A stretch of 64,000 bases of DNA from ZYF759 sp046297455 (GTDB lineage: Bacteria > Pseudomonadota > Alphaproteobacteria > Rhizobiales > Rhizobiaceae). The notes under the pieces were generated by a model. That model had not been told where the DNA came from. It did not search any database and was given only the letters and a program-made list of their open reading frames with translations. This document shows positions 1 through 8,644 of the stretch, piece by piece (position 1 is the stretch's first letter; every line of letters begins with the position of its first letter). The stretch covers positions 1 to 64,000 of the forward strand of contig JBKBIT010000008.1 in assembly GCA_046297455.1 (NCBI GenBank), given 5' to 3'. The translations under genes and the position numbers were made by a program.

Positions 1-262
1 CGGCGGCATCGCGCTTGAGGTCAACCCCCTCACCGCCTCGCTGCGCTCGGCACCTCTCCCCCGTTCGACGGGGGAGAGGAGTGCGCGGTTGCCGCGTGGC
101 GGTGAGGGGCGGGCCGCTGGTTGTCACGCCGTTCTGGACCGCCTGCGAATCCTCCGCCATCGAGGGGGAGGTGCAGGGCGTCGCCAGGCCGGCCATCTCG
201 ACCAGCATCGCGACGATGCGCTTCAGCGCCTGCCTGTTGTCCTCGATCGCCTCGCTGCTCAT
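1..262 (-). CDS. Hypothetical protein, N-terminal part (runs off the left edge), with an in-frame palindromic repeat
   Basis: The frame opens with ATG at 262-260 after a GGAGAAGGGC-like ribosome site and stays open to the window edge. The first about 27 residues (MSSEAIEDNRQALKRIVAML...) look like an amphipathic start of a small protein. They resemble, from memory, short rhizobial hypotheticals that begin this way and carry repeat-derived middles. From about residue 50 the frame runs through a palindromic repeat and reads low-complexity Arg/Pro/Gly-rich sequence. No function is recognised. It lies downstream of cobF on the same strand but is separated from it by a strong hairpin. The C-terminus is not visible, so this could be a chance frame. 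Confidence 0.42.
   Translation of the reverse strand, partial: MSSEAIEDNRQALKRIVAMLVEMAGLATPCTSPSMAEDSQAVQNGVTTSGPPLTATRQPRTPLPRRTGERCRAQRGGEGVDLKRDAA
22..113. repeat. Palindromic (REP/RPE-like) repeat inside a reading frame
   Basis: Outer arms CCCTCACCGCC and GGCGGTGAGGG flank an inner hairpin CTCTCCCCCGT-TCG-ACGGGGGAGAG. The layout matches rhizobial palindromic elements. The element keeps the minus-strand frame of the surrounding ORF open. A smaller hairpin of similar sequence occurs at 47204-47227. Confidence 0.6.
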
Positions 263-375
263 GCCCTTCTCCTTTCCTCCCGGGGAAGTATGCGGCAGGG
301 GCAAAAGGGCGTGGATAGAATGGACAGGATTTCTGCTGACAGAAGGTGACATAGTACCGGGTTTTGGCCGCCCAT

Positions 376-421
376 ACCCCTCATCCGTCTCGGCGCCAAG
401 GCGCCGAGACGGATGAGGGGT
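376..421. terminator. 46-nt perfect palindrome just downstream of cobF
   Basis: Two exact 22-nt arms (ACCCCTCATCCGTCTCGGCG... and its complement) face each other across only two A residues. It starts 7 nt after the cobF stop, so in RNA it would form a very stable hairpin that could end or protect the cob transcript. There is no T-tract on either side, so it is either a Rho-assisted or processing structure or another mobile palindromic element. Confidence 0.55.
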
Positions 422-428
422 GAGCCTC

Positions 429-1178
429 TCAACCCCGTCGGCGCAAGAGATAGATGTCCATGATCCAGCCGTGGCGGTTGCGCAGGTCGCGGCGGTTCTC
501 GACGATCCGGTCGGCGAGATCGGAGAGGGTGCCGGACAGGATCGCCTCCTGCGCCATGCCGACATAGGCGCCCCACCAGATCTCGATGCCTTCGGGGTCA
601 AGCGCCTGGAAGGAGCATTCGCCGTCGAGCATGACGGCAACCGTGTCGACGCCCTCTGGAAAGCCGTGCTCGCGCAGGAGCCTGCCGGTGGTGACGGTGA
701 CCGGCCTGCCCACCTCGTTGAGCGGAATGGCATGGGCGGCCGTCAGGCCCTGCAGCGAGGTGATGCCGGGGATGACGGAAAGGTCGAACTTCATCCGCGC
801 CGACAGACGCTCGGCGATGCGGATCGTGCTGTCATAGAGCGAGGGGTCGCCCCAGACGAGCAGACCGACGGCGGAAGGCACGGGGTTGCTTGCGGCAATG
901 GCGCCAAGCCAGCGTTCCGCGATTTCATCGTGCCAGGCATCGACCCGGTCGCGATAGGAGGCAATCGTCTCGTCGCGCACCGGCATGTCGAATTCCGCGA
1001 TCCGGGTTCCATCTCCCAGATGCTCGGCGCAGATGCGGCGGCGGGCCTCCGCCAGTTCGCCCTTCTCCTCGCCCTTGCGGGGCACGAGAATGAGGTCGCA
1101 GGACCGCATCTCGCGGATCGCCTGCAGGGTCAGATGCTCTGGATTGCCGGTACCGATACCGATGAGCTTCAAGTCCAC
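429..1178 (-). CDS. cobF: Precorrin-6A synthase (deacetylating)
   Basis: CobF is the S-adenosylmethionine-dependent C1-methyltransferase of aerobic cobalamin synthesis. It methylates precorrin-5 and releases acetate to give precorrin-6A. The 249-residue protein has the tetrapyrrole methylase fold: an N-terminal GIGTGNPEHLT loop, the VGLLVWGDPSLYDS segment and VIPGITSLQGL in the middle. Length fits the family (about 250-260). The start is GTG, preceded by a GGAG 9-10 nt upstream. It follows cobT by 57 nt on the same strand, so the two cobalamin genes are probably co-transcribed. Only these two genes of the pathway are in the window. Confidence 0.93.
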   Translation of the reverse strand: MDLKLIGIGTGNPEHLTLQAIREMRSCDLILVPRKGEEKGELAEARRRICAEHLGDGTRIAEFDMPVRDETIASYRDRVDAWHDEIAERWLGAIAASNPVPSAVGLLVWGDPSLYDSTIRIAERLSARMKFDLSVIPGITSLQGLTAAHAIPLNEVGRPVTVTTGRLLREHGFPEGVDTVAVMLDGECSFQALDPEGIEIWWGAYVGMAQEAILSGTLSDLADRIVENRRDLRNRHGWIMDIYLLRRRG

Positions 1179-1235
1179 TGAACCATCTCCGAGGTAGTGC
1201 GCAGCATCGCCCGGCGCGCGCGCCTTGACCAGAGC

Positions 1236-2255
1236 CTAGCCGCCCGCCACGCCGGCTTCGGCGAAGGTGGCCATGCCCGAATGGCAGGCAACCGCCGAGC
1301 GTAGCACCGAGACGGCGAGTGCGGCGCCCGAGCCTTCGCCAAGCCGCATGCCGAGCGACAGGAGCGGCGTCTTGCCGAGTGCTGCGAGAAGGCGCTTGTG
1401 GCCGGGCTCGGCCGAGACATGGCCGGCAATGCAATGGTCGAGCGCGCCGGGAATGGCGTGAAGCGGGGCGGCCGCGGCGGTGCAGATGAAGCCGTCGAGC
1501 ACGACCACGATGCACCGGCGCCTGGCCTCCAGCACCGCACCACATATCGCCGCCTGCTCGCGCCCGCCAAGGGCTGCCAGCGTGGAAAACGGATCGGCAA
1601 GGGCCGAGCGGTTGGTCGCGACGGCCTGTTCGACCACGCGTGCCTTGTGCGAGACGCCTTGTTCATCGGCCCCGGTGCCGGGGCCGGCCCAATCGCTGCC
1701 GGTACCGCCGAAAGTGGCGAGCGCCAGCGCGGCGGCGATGGTGGAGTTGCCGATGCCCATTTCGCCAAGCACCAGAACCTGGGCGGCGGGATCGACGGCT
1801 TCCGCGCCCTGGCGGATGGCGTCGAGCGTTTCGGCCTCGGTCATTGCCGGGCCCTGGCTGATGTCGCCGGTCGGGCGGTCGAGCTCGAGCGCGATGACGG
1901 AGAGATCGCAGCCATTGGCCGCGCAGAGCTGGTTGATGGCCGCGCCGCCATGCTGGAAATTGGCGACCATCTGGACGGTGACTTCCTGAGGGAAGGGATT
2001 CACCCCTTGCGCGCACACGCCGTGATTGCCGGCGAAGACCAGCGCCTGCGCCTTGTCGATGACCGGCTTCTCGCGCCCCTGCCAGCCGGCCAGCGTGACC
2101 GCCAGATCCTCCAGCATGCCGAGCGAGCCGGGCGGCTTGGTAAGTTGCGACTGACGCTGGCGGGCGGACGCCATGGCCTGCTCGTCAAGACCGGGGAAGC
2201 CGGCGAGGCTGGCCCTCAATTCGGCGAAGCTTGCGGTGGACAGGCGGTCGGTCAT
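1236..2255 (-). CDS. cobT: Nicotinate-nucleotide:dimethylbenzimidazole phosphoribosyltransferase
   Basis: CobT activates the lower ligand of B12 by moving phosphoribose from nicotinate mononucleotide to 5,6-dimethylbenzimidazole, giving alpha-ribazole phosphate. The N-terminal QSQLTKPPGSLGMLE and FAGNHGVCAQGV, the GEMGIGNSTIAAAL block and the C-terminal MRLGEGSGAALAV (with the catalytic Glu) are the family signatures. I chose ATG at 2255 (339 aa, starting MTDRLSTAS) because GAGGAA lies just before it. The open frame extends 25 codons further upstream without family-like sequence. It sits between gdhA and cobF on the same strand. Confidence 0.95.
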   Translation of the reverse strand: MTDRLSTASFAELRASLAGFPGLDEQAMASARQRQSQLTKPPGSLGMLEDLAVTLAGWQGREKPVIDKAQALVFAGNHGVCAQGVNPFPQEVTVQMVANFQHGGAAINQLCAANGCDLSVIALELDRPTGDISQGPAMTEAETLDAIRQGAEAVDPAAQVLVLGEMGIGNSTIAAALALATFGGTGSDWAGPGTGADEQGVSHKARVVEQAVATNRSALADPFSTLAALGGREQAAICGAVLEARRRCIVVVLDGFICTAAAAPLHAIPGALDHCIAGHVSAEPGHKRLLAALGKTPLLSLGMRLGEGSGAALAVSVLRSAVACHSGMATFAEAGVAGG

Positions 2256-2410
2256 GGCGTTTCCTCGGGCAGATGCGTGCGATCTCGGCGGGCGGCCTGA
2301 CCTTGTGTCAGATTCGCGCGGAGATGGCATCGGGGTTTCGGAAACGCGGGCGATTTACCGGCGCGCCGGCCGAAAGGCGTCGGCTCACATCGATTGGTAC
2401 GAAGGTCTGT

Positions 2411-3772
2411 TCAGCGTGGGCCGTGGTCGACGACGGCACGGGCCAGCCGGCGATAGGAAGCGACATTGGCGCCGCGCGGATAGTCGACATCGGCCTTCGA
2501 CCTGGCGGTGCCGCGATTGGCCTCCTCGCAGATAAGGCGGTGGATACCGACCATGATATCGCGCAGAAGATCGTCGACCTCGGCGGCCGGCATCGACCTG
2601 AAGGCGGCGTTCTGGCGCATCTCGAGCGCCGAGACGGCGACGCCGCCGGCATTGGCGGCCTTGCCGGGCGCATGCAGGATGCCGGCTCTTGCCAGGATCT
2701 CTGCCGCGTGGTTGGTGACCGGCATGTTGGCGCCCTCGACAACGAAGCGGCATCCGCCATCGGCGAGCGCACGCGCGTCGTCGGCATCGAGTTCGTTCTG
2801 CGTCGCACAGGGCAGCGCCACGTCGCATTCCATCTGCCAGGGCTTCTTGCCGGGCCGGTAGGAAAAGCCGAGGCGGCCGGGCGGGGACTCGACCGATTGG
2901 CCCGCATCGGCGCGCTGGGCGATCCAGTCCAGCGCTTCGGCGCTGAACCCGTCGGGCGCCTCGAGAAGGCCGCCGGAATCGCTCAGCGACACGACGCGCG
3001 CGCCCATCTTCAGCGCCTTGCGGGCGGCATGGCGGGCGACATTGCCCTTGCCCGAGACGGCAACGCGCTTGCCCTCGATCTCCTCGCCGGCCCGCCCCAG
3101 CATGGCGCACAGGAAATAGACGAGACCATAGCCGGTCGCCTCGACACGCAACGCGCTGCCGCCCATGCAGGGCGTCTTGCCGGTGAGCGCGCCGTCGGCC
3201 TGGCCGGTGATGCGCTTGTAGGCGGAAGCGAGATAGCCGATCTCGCGCGGGCCCACGCCGATATCGCCGGCCGGCACGTCGCGGGTGGGGCCGATATGGT
3301 GGGCAAGCTCGGACATGAAGGCCTGGCAAAAACGCATGACCTCGCCATCGGAGCGGCCCGAGGGATCGAAATCGGCGCCGCCCTTGCCACCGCCCAGCGG
3401 CAGGTCGGTCAGCGCGTTCTTGAAGGTTTGCTCGAAGGCGAGGAATTTCAGCACCGAGCGGGTAACGGAAGGGTGGAACCGCAGGCCGCCCTTGTAGGGG
3501 CCCATCAGATTGGAGTGCTGCACCCGCCAGCCGCGATTGACCTGGATGTCGCCCTTGTCGTCGAGCCATTCGACCCGGAAGGAGACGATGCGGTCGGGTT
3601 CGGCCAGCCGCCTGAGCACGCGGGCGCCGGCATAGACGCTGTCGGCCTTTTCGACCGTGATCACATCGCGCACGACCTCCTCGACGGCCTGCAGATATTC
3701 CCCCTCGCCCTCGTGCCAGGCGGAAATCTCGGACATCAATTCGCGCGTGAGCGCATCGGCGCGGTCGGACAT
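2411..3772 (-). CDS. gdhA: NADP-type glutamate dehydrogenase
   Basis: Catalyses reductive amination of 2-oxoglutarate to glutamate (cytosolic ammonium assimilation). At 453 residues it matches hexameric bacterial GdhA. Visible motifs are the substrate-binding YKGGLRFHPSV, the catalytic-Lys loop LPLGGGKGGADFDP, PAGDIGVGPREIGYL, and a dinucleotide-binding VSGKGNVARHAA. The start at 3772 (MSDRADAL) follows an AAAGG; longer starts would overlap the small membrane gene upstream. It is the gene after that 29-codon peptide, with 11 nt between them, so it may be translated from the same transcript as the flavohaem reductase. Confidence 0.95.
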   Translation of the reverse strand: MSDRADALTRELMSEISAWHEGEGEYLQAVEEVVRDVITVEKADSVYAGARVLRRLAEPDRIVSFRVEWLDDKGDIQVNRGWRVQHSNLMGPYKGGLRFHPSVTRSVLKFLAFEQTFKNALTDLPLGGGKGGADFDPSGRSDGEVMRFCQAFMSELAHHIGPTRDVPAGDIGVGPREIGYLASAYKRITGQADGALTGKTPCMGGSALRVEATGYGLVYFLCAMLGRAGEEIEGKRVAVSGKGNVARHAARKALKMGARVVSLSDSGGLLEAPDGFSAEALDWIAQRADAGQSVESPPGRLGFSYRPGKKPWQMECDVALPCATQNELDADDARALADGGCRFVVEGANMPVTNHAAEILARAGILHAPGKAANAGGVAVSALEMRQNAAFRSMPAAEVDDLLRDIMVGIHRLICEEANRGTARSKADVDYPRGANVASYRRLARAVVDHGPR

Positions 3773-3783
3773 TAAAGGCCTTT

Positions 3784-3873
3784 CTAGTTGAGCGTCAGGG
3801 TGAACAGCGCCGCACACAACACGGTGAAGGCGACCAGAAGGATTGCGATGGCAAGCGCGATATGCGGACGCAT
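3784..3873 (-). CDS. 29-residue single-pass membrane peptide
   Basis: A very small gene, ATG to TAG, encodes MRPHIALAIAILLVAFTVLC plus a nine-residue tail. That is a short basic N-terminus, one strongly hydrophobic helix spanning about residues 5-25, and a polar end. GAGGAGACACC directly before the ATG is an excellent ribosome site. It lies 10 nt after the stop of the flavohaem reductase and 11 nt before gdhA, as an operon member would. No family is recognised. It could be a small subunit or stabiliser of the upstream haem membrane protein (inference from position). Confidence 0.65.
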   Translation of the reverse strand: MRPHIALAIAILLVAFTVLCAALFTLTLN

Positions 3874-3882
3874 GGTGTCTCC

Positions 3883-5199
3883 TCAGACCATGTCGAAGAT
3901 TTCGGAATCAATATGGGCAAGCGGCGCACCGAGCTCGCCCAGATGCTTCTTGGCGGCATCCGTCATCGGGGTCGGGCCGCAGAGGAAATAGCGGAAGCCG
4001 TCGCGGTTTTCAGGAAGGTGGCGCCTGAGAATATCGCCGTCGAGATAGCCCTCCTCGTCCTCCCAGCCTTCGGGCGGTTCTTCCAGGATGTGGACGACCT
4101 TGAGATCGAGTTTCTTCGTCAGGTCGTCGAGTTCATCGCGGAAGGCGGCATCGTCCCATGTCGAATTGGCGTAAAACAGGACCACGGTCCGGCGATCGTT
4201 GCGCGCGGCCATGGCGTGCAGGTTGGACATGATCGGCGTGATGCCGACACCCCCGGCGATCATCACGAAACCGGTGGCATCCTTGTGGCTGTCGATGGAG
4301 AAGACGCCGTAGGGACCGTCAATATAGGCGATGGCGCCGGGCTCGGTCTCGACCGCGCGCGAGGAAAAGTCCCCCAGCGGCTTGATCGAGAGCATGATGT
4401 TCGGCCCCTGCTCGGGCGCATTCGAGATCGTGTAGGGATGCTCGCGCAGGCCAAAGGGGGAATTTTCCAGCGTCAGCCAGACGAACTGGCCGGGCTTCCA
4501 TGTCGAAAGCGCCCTGCCCTGCGGCGCAAAGACCAGCGAATGGACGCCGCCATGGCGCGGGATGTTTTCCTCGACCTGCCACGGATTGCGGCTCTGGATC
4601 CACGGCTTGCCGACCCGCACCCACAAAAGCAGAACCAGCCAGCCAAGCGTGACGCCGAGCCAGAGCGCACGCTGGTCGGCAGCGGCGGTGAAGCGGCCGA
4701 CGCCCAGCACATGGGCAATGGCGGCTGCAAAGCCGATCACCGCCAGGCCGACATGCAGATAACGCCACAGCTCGTATTCGAGCTTCAGCCATTTGCGGAA
4801 TTCGGAACTGACGACGAGGATGATGAAGCAGCCGAGTGCCACGCGGCCCGACGTCAGTTCCCAGCGCGCCTCCAGCGGGTTGAGCACGCCCAGCGCGTCT
4901 TCGTACCAGATGTAGAGAATGGCGAAATGGGCGAGCATGACCGCGAGCGCGCCGATGGCGAGATAGCGGTGGAAGAGATAGATGATGTCGACGCCGAACG
5001 GGTGCGTCATGCGGCGGAAACGCGCCGTCAGCGCGAATTGCAGGCCGGCCAGCGCCAAGGCGCCAAAACCCAGCCCCATCGAGAAATCGAACAGGAATTC
5101 ATGCCCTTCGACCCGCTCTCCCGACAGGAGAACGACGAAAGGCAGGGCGATCGCCGCAAAGGCGGCTGCAATCCAGAAAACGGTCCTGAAACTCATCAC
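3883..5199 (-). CDS. Ferric-reductase-like flavohaem transmembrane oxidoreductase (NOX/FRE family)
   Basis: A 438-residue inner-membrane protein. The N-terminal half has about six hydrophobic helices with two His pairs spaced 14 residues apart (H77/H91 and H149/H163), the classic two-haem arrangement of ferric reductases and NADPH oxidases. The C-terminal half is a ferredoxin-reductase module with the FAD motif HPYTIS (about residue 260), the nucleotide-binding GGVGITPIMSNL and a FLCGPTPM near the end. Electrons would pass from NAD(P)H through FAD and haems across the membrane to a metal ion or oxygen. The substrate cannot be told; ferric or cobaltic reduction would suit the metal/B12 neighbourhood. 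Confidence 0.85.
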   Translation of the reverse strand: MMSFRTVFWIAAAFAAIALPFVVLLSGERVEGHEFLFDFSMGLGFGALALAGLQFALTARFRRMTHPFGVDIIYLFHRYLAIGALAVMLAHFAILYIWYEDALGVLNPLEARWELTSGRVALGCFIILVVSSEFRKWLKLEYELWRYLHVGLAVIGFAAAIAHVLGVGRFTAAADQRALWLGVTLGWLVLLLWVRVGKPWIQSRNPWQVEENIPRHGGVHSLVFAPQGRALSTWKPGQFVWLTLENSPFGLREHPYTISNAPEQGPNIMLSIKPLGDFSSRAVETEPGAIAYIDGPYGVFSIDSHKDATGFVMIAGGVGITPIMSNLHAMAARNDRRTVVLFYANSTWDDAAFRDELDDLTKKLDLKVVHILEEPPEGWEDEEGYLDGDILRRHLPENRDGFRYFLCGPTPMTDAAKKHLGELGAPLAHIDSEIFDMV

Positions 5200-5261
5200 G
5201 ACATCACGTTGGAGCCGATTGCGAAACGGCTGGATGCCGGAATGGTTGCCCCGTTTTTCGT

Positions 5262-7796
5262 TCAGTCCTCCGACAGGCCGAACAGGGTGATGCCGCTGCC
5301 GACCTGTCCTGCGGGCGAATCGGGCCTTCGCGCGTAGGGCGGGGTCAGCGCGGTGAAGGCGCGCCAGTCTGCCGATGCGGCCTGGCTTTCCTCGCGATGA
5401 TGGTGGCCGCGATAGCGCGCATAGAGGCGGCCGGCCTCGACCAGACCGATCTGTGCCTCGTCGAGGCCGGAGAGATAGGGATCTTCAGCAGGCGGCAGCG
5501 CCTCGGCCAGCGCGGCGTAGAGCTCGTCGCGGGCGGGACCGGTGACCCAGGTGGCGCGGCCGGTCAAAACGGCGCGGTGCGTGCGCGGCGCCTGATACTC
5601 GATCAGCGGACGGTCGTCAGTGTTGACGGGCGCGTCGGCAAACAGGCCGGACGCCGCGTTGCCGGCATAAAACCGCAGCCCCATCGCCTCGAAGAAGGCA
5701 TCGGGCTGGCCGGGGTCTACGGCCGTCGCGCGGGCATTGTCACGCAGGACGTCCATGTCGAGCGGGGCGGGATCGAGCGAGCCGACCAGGGCCAGGATGG
5801 AACGCTCCGGGTAAAGATCACCCCGCCACAGAGTGAGCTGGGGGAAGATTTCGGCCATCGTGTTGGCGATGATCGACAGCTCGGTGATCGAGACCTGGTA
5901 GAGTGGCACCCACTGTACATAGATGCCGCCCGGTTTCAGCCGCGTGGCGGCCATGCGGTAGTGGTCGAGCGTGTAGAGATTGCCGGTGCCCGCCTTCCAC
6001 GGCGTGAACAGGTCGGCGATGATGGCATCGTAGCGCGCCGGGCTGCGCGCCAGGCAGTGGCGACCGTCCTCGGCGTGGATGGTCACGCGGTCGTCCTCGA
6101 AAAGCCCGTTCACGAAGGGGCCGAAATGGCGTTCGGCGAGGTCGACCACGTCGGGCAGGATCTCGCAGACGGTGACACGTTCGGGGTCGACGAAAAGGGC
6201 GGCGCCCGCCGTGATGCCGGTGCCCATGCCGAGGAAGAAGATCTCGCGCGGATCGGGATGGGCGAGCAGCGGGATCAGGGTCTGGTTGCGTTCGGCGATC
6301 ATCGCGCCGGACCCGCCAAGCGTGTAGTAGTTGTTGACCCGGATGGCGAGATTGCCGTCGCGCTCGATGACGGCGGCATGCGCAGCGCTGCCCTCGCGCA
6401 TCTCGACCAGGGTCTCGCCGCGCGCCGGATTGATGCGGATCGTGTCAAGCACGGGCGCGACCGAGACAAGCACCAGCGCCGCGACAAGCGACAGGGCCGC
6501 CACCGGCGCCTTGAGGTGGAAGCGCAGACCACCGGCCGTCGCCAAGGCCGCGCCGCCAAGCAGCACGTAGATCGCGGCCAGAAGCTGCAATGCATGCCAG
6601 GCGCCGAACACTGGCAGAAGCAGGAAGCCCGCCGCCAGCGCGCCGAGGATCGAGCCTGTCGTGTTGACGGCGATCAGCCGGCCGAGCGTCGTACCCGGAG
6701 CGGCGCGGCCGGCCTGCATGAGACGCAGGAGATAGGGCAGGACGGCACCGAGCACGATACCCGGCAACAGCATGACGATGGCGGCAGCCTCGAACACGGC
6801 GAGGATGTAGCCGACAAAGTCGCGGCCCCTTCCGAGATAGCCGAGCCCGTCGGTGACGGCATGGAACAGCCACGGCGTGCCGGCGACCACGACCGCAGAG
6901 CCAAACAGCAGGACCGCCAGCACCAGCCCAGGCTCCAGCGTGGAGCGGCGCGACAGCCAGTTGGCGAGGCTGGCACCCAGCGCCAGCGCGGCAAGGAAGG
7001 TCGTGAGCACCAATGAGTAGGTATAGACCGAGTTCTGCAGCACCTGCGCAAAGAGCCGGGTCCAAATCACCTCAACCGCGAGCGTGACCAGCCCCGACAG
7101 GAACGCCACGGCCCAGACCAGGGCCGGCACGCGCGTGGCAGCTACAGGCTCGGCTGCCTGCGGCTCCGCAGCCGGCGGCAGCGCGCGGCGCGCCAGCATG
7201 ACGGCCGCCAGACCGACCGCGAGATCGAGGCCCACGGCGAGCAGATAGGCGCCGGAAAAACCGAGCGCCATCGGGAGAACGAAGCCGGCCGCAAGCGCAC
7301 CGGTCGCCCCGCCCGCCGTGTTGATGGCATAGAGGCGCGACCCCTGGCGGCCGAGTTCCTCGCGGGCGCGCACGACATGCTGGCCCATCAAGGGCAGTGT
7401 GCCGCCCATCAGGAAGGCGGACGGCATAAGGATGGTCGCGGCGACAGCGGCCTTGAGCAGCGTTTCCAGCACCGGCGAAGCGCCCACAGCGGCATAGAGC
7501 GTGGGATAGAGGGCGAAATAGGCGTCGGCGACGACGAAATGGCCGAGCGCGGTCGCGGCCACGCCGATCTCGACCAGACCAAAGGCGCGCAGCGGCCTGC
7601 CAATGCGCCCGGCACGGCTGCCCCAGAACCAGCCGCCAAGCGCGATGCCGGCAAAGAAGATGGCGATGGCGAGCGCTGCCGCCTCGGCCGTGGAGCCGAA
7701 CAGCAGGCCCAGTTCGCGCACCCACAGAACCTGGTAGATCAGCGCCGCCGCGCCCGAGACGAAGAAAAGGACCGCGAGCGTGCGGGAATGGGTCAT
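5262..7796 (-). CDS. Fused MFS-like membrane / spermidine-synthase-like protein
   Basis: This 844-residue protein has a long N-terminal region of hydrophobic helices (starting LAVLFFVSGAAALIYQVLWVRELG, the hallmark opening of this fused family). A soluble Rossmann-type domain follows from about residue 500, with GMGTGITAGAAL, VCEILPDVVDLAE, and DAIIADLFTPW as in spermidine synthases. A true aminopropyltransferase would use decarboxylated SAM, but in these fusions activity is mostly untested, so the substrate is unknown. It follows the permease gene by 68 nt, with a short palindrome between them, so it may start its own transcript. RBS near the ATG is weak. Confidence 0.85.
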   Translation of the reverse strand: MTHSRTLAVLFFVSGAAALIYQVLWVRELGLLFGSTAEAAALAIAIFFAGIALGGWFWGSRAGRIGRPLRAFGLVEIGVAATALGHFVVADAYFALYPTLYAAVGASPVLETLLKAAVAATILMPSAFLMGGTLPLMGQHVVRAREELGRQGSRLYAINTAGGATGALAAGFVLPMALGFSGAYLLAVGLDLAVGLAAVMLARRALPPAAEPQAAEPVAATRVPALVWAVAFLSGLVTLAVEVIWTRLFAQVLQNSVYTYSLVLTTFLAALALGASLANWLSRRSTLEPGLVLAVLLFGSAVVVAGTPWLFHAVTDGLGYLGRGRDFVGYILAVFEAAAIVMLLPGIVLGAVLPYLLRLMQAGRAAPGTTLGRLIAVNTTGSILGALAAGFLLLPVFGAWHALQLLAAIYVLLGGAALATAGGLRFHLKAPVAALSLVAALVLVSVAPVLDTIRINPARGETLVEMREGSAAHAAVIERDGNLAIRVNNYYTLGGSGAMIAERNQTLIPLLAHPDPREIFFLGMGTGITAGAALFVDPERVTVCEILPDVVDLAERHFGPFVNGLFEDDRVTIHAEDGRHCLARSPARYDAIIADLFTPWKAGTGNLYTLDHYRMAATRLKPGGIYVQWVPLYQVSITELSIIANTMAEIFPQLTLWRGDLYPERSILALVGSLDPAPLDMDVLRDNARATAVDPGQPDAFFEAMGLRFYAGNAASGLFADAPVNTDDRPLIEYQAPRTHRAVLTGRATWVTGPARDELYAALAEALPPAEDPYLSGLDEAQIGLVEAGRLYARYRGHHHREESQAASADWRAFTALTPPYARRPDSPAGQVGSGITLFGLSED

Positions 7797-7834
7797 CGGG
7801 TTCTCTGTGCCGGGGAGAATGTCGGAATTTCAGT

Positions 7835-7847
7835 GTAACAAAGTTAC
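7835..7847. promoter_or_regulatory. Short palindrome GTAAC-AAA-GTTAC between transporter and MFS/spermidine-synthase genes
   Basis: A perfect 5-nt inverted repeat with a 3-nt spacer in the 68-nt gap upstream of the 844-aa gene. Its position suits an operator or promoter element for that gene. No regulator is implied by the sequence itself. Confidence 0.3.
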
Positions 7848-7864
7848 GCTCGATGCAAGGCCTG

Positions 7865-8644
7865 TCAGGTCATGACCGGCTGCCTTTCGGGATCGAAGGT
7901 CCAGTTGAGAAGGCCCGCCGTGACGGCGATCGCCAGCCCCGGCCAGAGCATCAGCATCGGATGGTCGAACACGAACATGCGGTATTCGAACAGCATCGCA
8001 CCCCAGTCGGGCCTTGTCGGATCGGCGCCCAGGCCGATGAAGGCGAGCGCGGCATAGGCGACGATGGCCTGACCGGCCTGGCTGCCGACATAGGCGAACA
8101 GGACCGGCATCGTGTTGGGCAGGATGTGGCGCAGTGTCAGCGAGGCGGTGCCCGCCCCCATGGCGCGCGCCGACAGCACGAAGGGCTGGCCCATCATGCG
8201 CCTGGTCAGGGAATTGGAGAGCAGCGTGTAGGGACCGAGCCCCGCAAGCCCGAGCGCGATGCCGGCGGTGAGCGGCGACAGGCCGAAGATGGCCGCAACC
8301 GCCAGCGCCACGATGAGGGTCGGCACGACGATGAAGGTCTCGGCCGCCTTGACGATCGCCGCCTCGCGCCAGCCGCCCATCAGCGCCGCGACGGTGCCGA
8401 TCAGGGTGCCGCCGATGAAGCCGATGGCGCCGACGACGATGACGACGAGGCCGGAACGCCAGCCGGCGACCATCATGCGCGAGAGCATGTCGCGGCCGAG
8501 ATGATCGGTGCCGAGCGGGTGCAGGAAGGAAGGCGGCGCATGGCGCACCAGAAGATCGATCCCATGCGGATCGTGCGGCTGCCACAGGCCGCCGGCGAGC
8601 AGCAGGCAGGCGAGCAGGATGCAAAGGGTAGCGCGCGCGCTCAT
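7865..8644 (-). CDS. ABC transporter permease, peptide/nickel (DppC/NikC) type
   Basis: Inner-membrane subunit, 259 residues, of a binding-protein-dependent importer. The opening region contains HPLGTDHLGRDMLSRMMVAG, the signature of C-type permeases of the Dpp/Opp/Nik family. Several hydrophobic helices follow, and the EAA-like loop AGTASLTLRHILPNTMP contacts an ATPase. The ATG overlaps the stop of the partner permease by 4 nt (ATGA), so the two are translationally coupled. No ATP-binding gene follows. Control by the upstream B12 riboswitch suggests cobalt or a corrinoid-related cargo (inference). Confidence 0.88.
   Translation of the reverse strand: MSARATLCILLACLLLAGGLWQPHDPHGIDLLVRHAPPSFLHPLGTDHLGRDMLSRMMVAGWRSGLVVIVVGAIGFIGGTLIGTVAALMGGWREAAIVKAAETFIVVPTLIVALAVAAIFGLSPLTAGIALGLAGLGPYTLLSNSLTRRMMGQPFVLSARAMGAGTASLTLRHILPNTMPVLFAYVGSQAGQAIVAYAALAFIGLGADPTRPDWGAMLFEYRMFVFDHPMLMLWPGLAIAVTAGLLNWTFDPERQPVMT

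Noticed and set aside
2231..3775. A 514-codon open frame on the plus strand
   Set aside because: Antisense to gdhA; no protein signature, and the minus-strand gene is certain.
5397..7016. A 539-codon open frame on the plus strand
   Set aside because: Antisense to the MFS/spermidine-synthase-like gene; composition is that of a shadow frame.
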